Assembly: GCA_048595745.1 (NCBI GenBank)
Contig: CP184361.1
Strand: one strand, 5' to 3'
DNA length: 64,000 nt
Source of the DNA: Aquipseudomonas alcaligenes_A
GTDB taxonomy: Bacteria > Pseudomonadota > Gammaproteobacteria > Pseudomonadales > Pseudomonadaceae
Part shown: positions 62,018 to 64,000 of the stretch, piece after piece
How positions within the stretch are numbered: position 1 is the stretch's first letter
Layout: each line of letters starts with the position of its first letter
Made by a program: the position numbers and the translations under genes
Notes under the pieces: generated by a model
The model's database searches: none
What the model saw: the letters and a program-made list of their open reading frames with translations, nothing else
Told to the model about the DNA's origin: nothing

Positions 62018-63337
62018 TTAGGCGGGAAACTCCAGGATAAAGCGCGTCCAGCCCTTGGCCGACTCGCACTGAATCGCGCCACCGTGGGCCTGGACAATGG
62101 AGCGGGTGATGGCCAGGCCCAGTCCGGCGTGCTCGGTGCCGCCTTCGCGGCGTGCCGGGTCGGCGCGGTAGAAGCGGTCGAACAGGCGCTCGCGAAGATC
62201 AAAGGGGATCTCGGGGCCCTGGTTGGCCACCTCGATGCGCACCTTGGCACCCTGTTGCGCGCTGCTCAGGTGCAGCTCGCCGCCGCGCGGGGTGAAGCGC
62301 AGGGCGTTGTCGATCAGGTTGCTCAGGGCGCGGTGCAGCAGGGCGCGGTCGGCGCTCAGCGTGGCCTGGCCGTCGACCTGCAGCCGTACCCCGGCTTCCT
62401 CGGCCAGCGGGGTGAAGTATTCGGCCAGCGCCGTCAGTTCCCGTTCCAGGTCGAACGTCTCGCGGCGGGTCTGCAGCAGGCCGTTGTCGGCCTTGGCCAG
62501 CAACAGCATGTCGCCGACCATCTGCGCCAGGTGCTGCAGCTCCTCCAGGTTGGAGTGCAGGGCTTCCTGGTAGTCCTCCAGTGCGCGCGGCTGGCTGAGG
62601 ATGACCTGGGTCTGGGTCAGCAGGTTGGACAGCGGCGTGCGCAGTTCGTGGGCGATGTCGGCGGAGAAGGCCGAGAGGCGGGCGAAGGCGTCTTCCAGGC
62701 GGGCCAGCATGGCGTTGAACGACGCGGCCAGCTCGCCCAGTTCGGCCGGCAGGGCGTCCGCCGGCAGGCGTGCGGTCAGCGAGCTGGCCGAGACCTGCTG
62801 GGTTACCCGGGTCATCTGGCGCAGCGGACGCAGGCCGCGGCGCGCGACCCAGGCACCGAGCAGGGCAGTGGCCAGGGCCGAGAGGCCGACGCATAGCCAG
62901 ATCAGCCGCTGCATCTGTTCGAGGAAATGCTGGTGGTGGGTGATGTCCAGCAGCAGGGTCAGGCGCAGGTCGCCCTGCTTAGCGCTCATCACCCGGTAGG
63001 CCGTGTCCTGGTGATTCCAGTGCTGCGTGTGCGGCAGGCTGTCCGGCAGTGCGCGGCTGCTGAACCAGACCTGGCCGTCCGGCCCCTCGATGCGCAGCGC
63101 CAGTTCGGGGTGGCGCTGCAGCTCCTGTTCCAGTGCCGGGCGCCGCGCGACCAGCGCCGTGGTGCTGGTCACGCCGTGCAGCAGCTCGCTGAACACCGCC
63201 AGCTTGCCCTGCAGCTGCTGCTGATCGAGTTCGATGAAGTGCACCTCGCTGGCGCGGTTGAACAGGGCGCCGGCCAGCAGCGCGACGGCGGCGGTGCAGG
63301 CGGCGAACAGCAGGGCCAGGCGGTTGGCCAGCGACAT
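62018..63337 (-). CDS. copS: Heavy-metal sensor histidine kinase CopS
   Basis: This 439-residue kinase has two transmembrane helices (about 7-26 and 157-177) around a periplasmic sensor, a HAMP domain, HisKA with the acceptor His in FSADIAHELRTPLSN, and HATPase_c (GTEHAGLGLAITRSI). The pattern is that of CusS/IrlS/CopS sensors of copper or other metals. Its start at 63337 shares one base with the copR stop (TGATG). In PAO1, copS-copR (PA2810-PA2809) lies at the corresponding place, which supports the symbol. Confidence 0.87.
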   Translation of the reverse strand: MSLANRLALLFAACTAAVALLAGALFNRASEVHFIELDQQQLQGKLAVFSELLHGVTSTTALVARRPALEQELQRHPELALRIEGPDGQVWFSSRALPDSLPHTQHWNHQDTAYRVMSAKQGDLRLTLLLDITHHQHFLEQMQRLIWLCVGLSALATALLGAWVARRGLRPLRQMTRVTQQVSASSLTARLPADALPAELGELAASFNAMLARLEDAFARLSAFSADIAHELRTPLSNLLTQTQVILSQPRALEDYQEALHSNLEELQHLAQMVGDMLLLAKADNGLLQTRRETFDLERELTALAEYFTPLAEEAGVRLQVDGQATLSADRALLHRALSNLIDNALRFTPRGGELHLSSAQQGAKVRIEVANQGPEIPFDLRERLFDRFYRADPARREGGTEHAGLGLAITRSIVQAHGGAIQCESAKGWTRFILEFPA

Positions 63338-64000
63338 CAGGCGCGCGCCTCCAGCACATAGCCCATGCCGCGCACGGTGTGGATCAGCGGCTGGGCGAAG
63401 CCGTCGTCGACCTTGGCGCGCAGGCGGCGGATGGCCACCTCGATGACGTTGGTGTCGCTGTCGAAGTTCATGTCCCACACCTGCGAGGCTATCAGCGACT
63501 TGGGCAGGACCTCGCCCTGGCGGCGCAGCAGCAGTTCCAGTAGGGCGAACTCCTTGGCGGTCAGCTCGATGCGCTGGCCGGCGCGTTCAGCGCGGCGGCG
63601 CAGCAGGTCGAGGCTCAGGTCGGCCACCTGCAGGGTGTTGTCCTGCGGCGCGCCGTTGCTGCGCCGCAACAGCGTGCGCACACGGGCGAGCAGCTCGGTG
63701 AAGGCAAAGGGCTTGACCAGGTAGTCGTCGGCGCCAGCTTCCAGGCCGCGTACGCGGTCCTCCACTGCATCGCGCGCGGTGAGGAACAGCACCGGCACCT
63801 CCAGCCCGGCGCCGCGCACGCTGCGCAGGATCTGCCAGCCGTCGCGGCCGGGCAGCATCACGTCGAGGATCAACAGATCGTGCTCGCCGGACAGCGCCAG
63901 CTGCTCGCCGCTGACGCCATCGCCGGCCAGCTCCACGGCGAAGCCGGCCTCGGCCAGGCCCTGGCGCAGGTACTGGCCGGTCTTGGGTTCGTCTTCGACG
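63337..64000 (-). CDS. copR: Heavy-metal response regulator CopR, 5' end outside the window
   Basis: The visible part has a receiver domain (VEDEPKTGQYL near the edge, phosphoacceptor in LLILDVMLPGRDGWQ, and the Lys in YLVKPFAFTEL) and a winged-helix output domain (EFALLELLLRRQG, NVIEVAIRRLRAKVD). It belongs to the CopR/CusR/IrlR group of metal regulators. Only a few N-terminal residues are missing. It is translationally coupled to copS. An internal ATG exists at 63936, but the receiver clearly continues upstream. Confidence 0.88.
   Translation of the reverse strand, partial: VEDEPKTGQYLRQGLAEAGFAVELAGDGVSGEQLALSGEHDLLILDVMLPGRDGWQILRSVRGAGLEVPVLFLTARDAVEDRVRGLEAGADDYLVKPFAFTELLARVRTLLRRSNGAPQDNTLQVADLSLDLLRRRAERAGQRIELTAKEFALLELLLRRQGEVLPKSLIASQVWDMNFDSDTNVIEVAIRRLRAKVDDGFAQPLIHTVRGMGYVLEARA

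Overview
The window is about 65% GC with densely packed, mostly short-spaced genes. Gene content and order point to a gammaproteobacterium of the genus Pseudomonas, probably of the mendocina/alcaligenes/oleovorans type rather than P. aeruginosa itself. From memory, a backbone of genes matches the P. aeruginosa PAO1 segment from about PA2853 down to PA2809: earP-efp, a class II DAHP synthase, deaD, htpX, alaA, msrB, glutathione peroxidase-ospR, sagS, a DUF815 ATPase, a GAF methionine sulfoxide reductase, a GST, the Glu/Gly tRNA cluster, a YadGH-like ABC exporter and copS-copR. Species and synteny are inferred from recall and no alignment was run.

Left part (1-23.6 kb): a truncated unknown gene, a proline-rich lipoprotein, a lipoprotein alpha/beta hydrolase and a 1129-residue autotransporter. 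A DISM-type sensor kinase then faces a response regulator that sits in an operon with a CapK/PaaK-like adenylating enzyme. Two LysR/EamA transporter neighbourhoods follow, with earP-efp (the EF-P arginine rhamnosylation pair) between them and a frameshifted TauE/SafE pseudogene. Next come a DUF1127 peptide, a DUF3291 protein, a YcaQ-like glycosylase, a periplasmic M48 protease lipoprotein, a thioesterase, a GlxA-type AraC regulator and DAHP synthase.

Middle part (23.9-31.4 kb): a tightly overlapping five-gene operon on the minus strand (flavin monooxygenase, BASS symporter, SDR, TauE/SafE exporter, D-aminoacylase-like amidohydrolase). It diverges from an AraC-family regulator that overlaps a spermidine-synthase-like gene. 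This looks like a complete uptake/catabolism unit for an unknown substrate.

Backbone (31.5-49.7 kb): deaD with a long leader, membrane and small proteins, a DOPA dioxygenase-like protein, an orphan periplasmic sensor-like binding protein, htpX, alaA and msrB. A peroxide-sensing gpx-ospR operon follows, with a visible operator over its promoter, convergent with the hybrid kinase sagS. The tRNA-Glu/tRNA-Gly pair is present twice as a tandem duplication behind one strong sigma70-like promoter. An ABC efflux pair ends the section.

Right part (49.7-64 kb): an RND efflux pair, then an accessory stretch with visibly lower GC (53.9-57.5 kb). It encodes a PD-(D/E)XK nuclease-like protein, a HEXXH gluzincin-like protein and a HEPN-like RX4H protein, a combination reminiscent of a defence island. 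A small oxidative cassette follows (amine oxidase, AhpD-like protein, SDR without the usual catalytic lysine, divergent LysR). A TrmK-like methyltransferase and the copS-copR two-component system, cut by the window edge, close the window.
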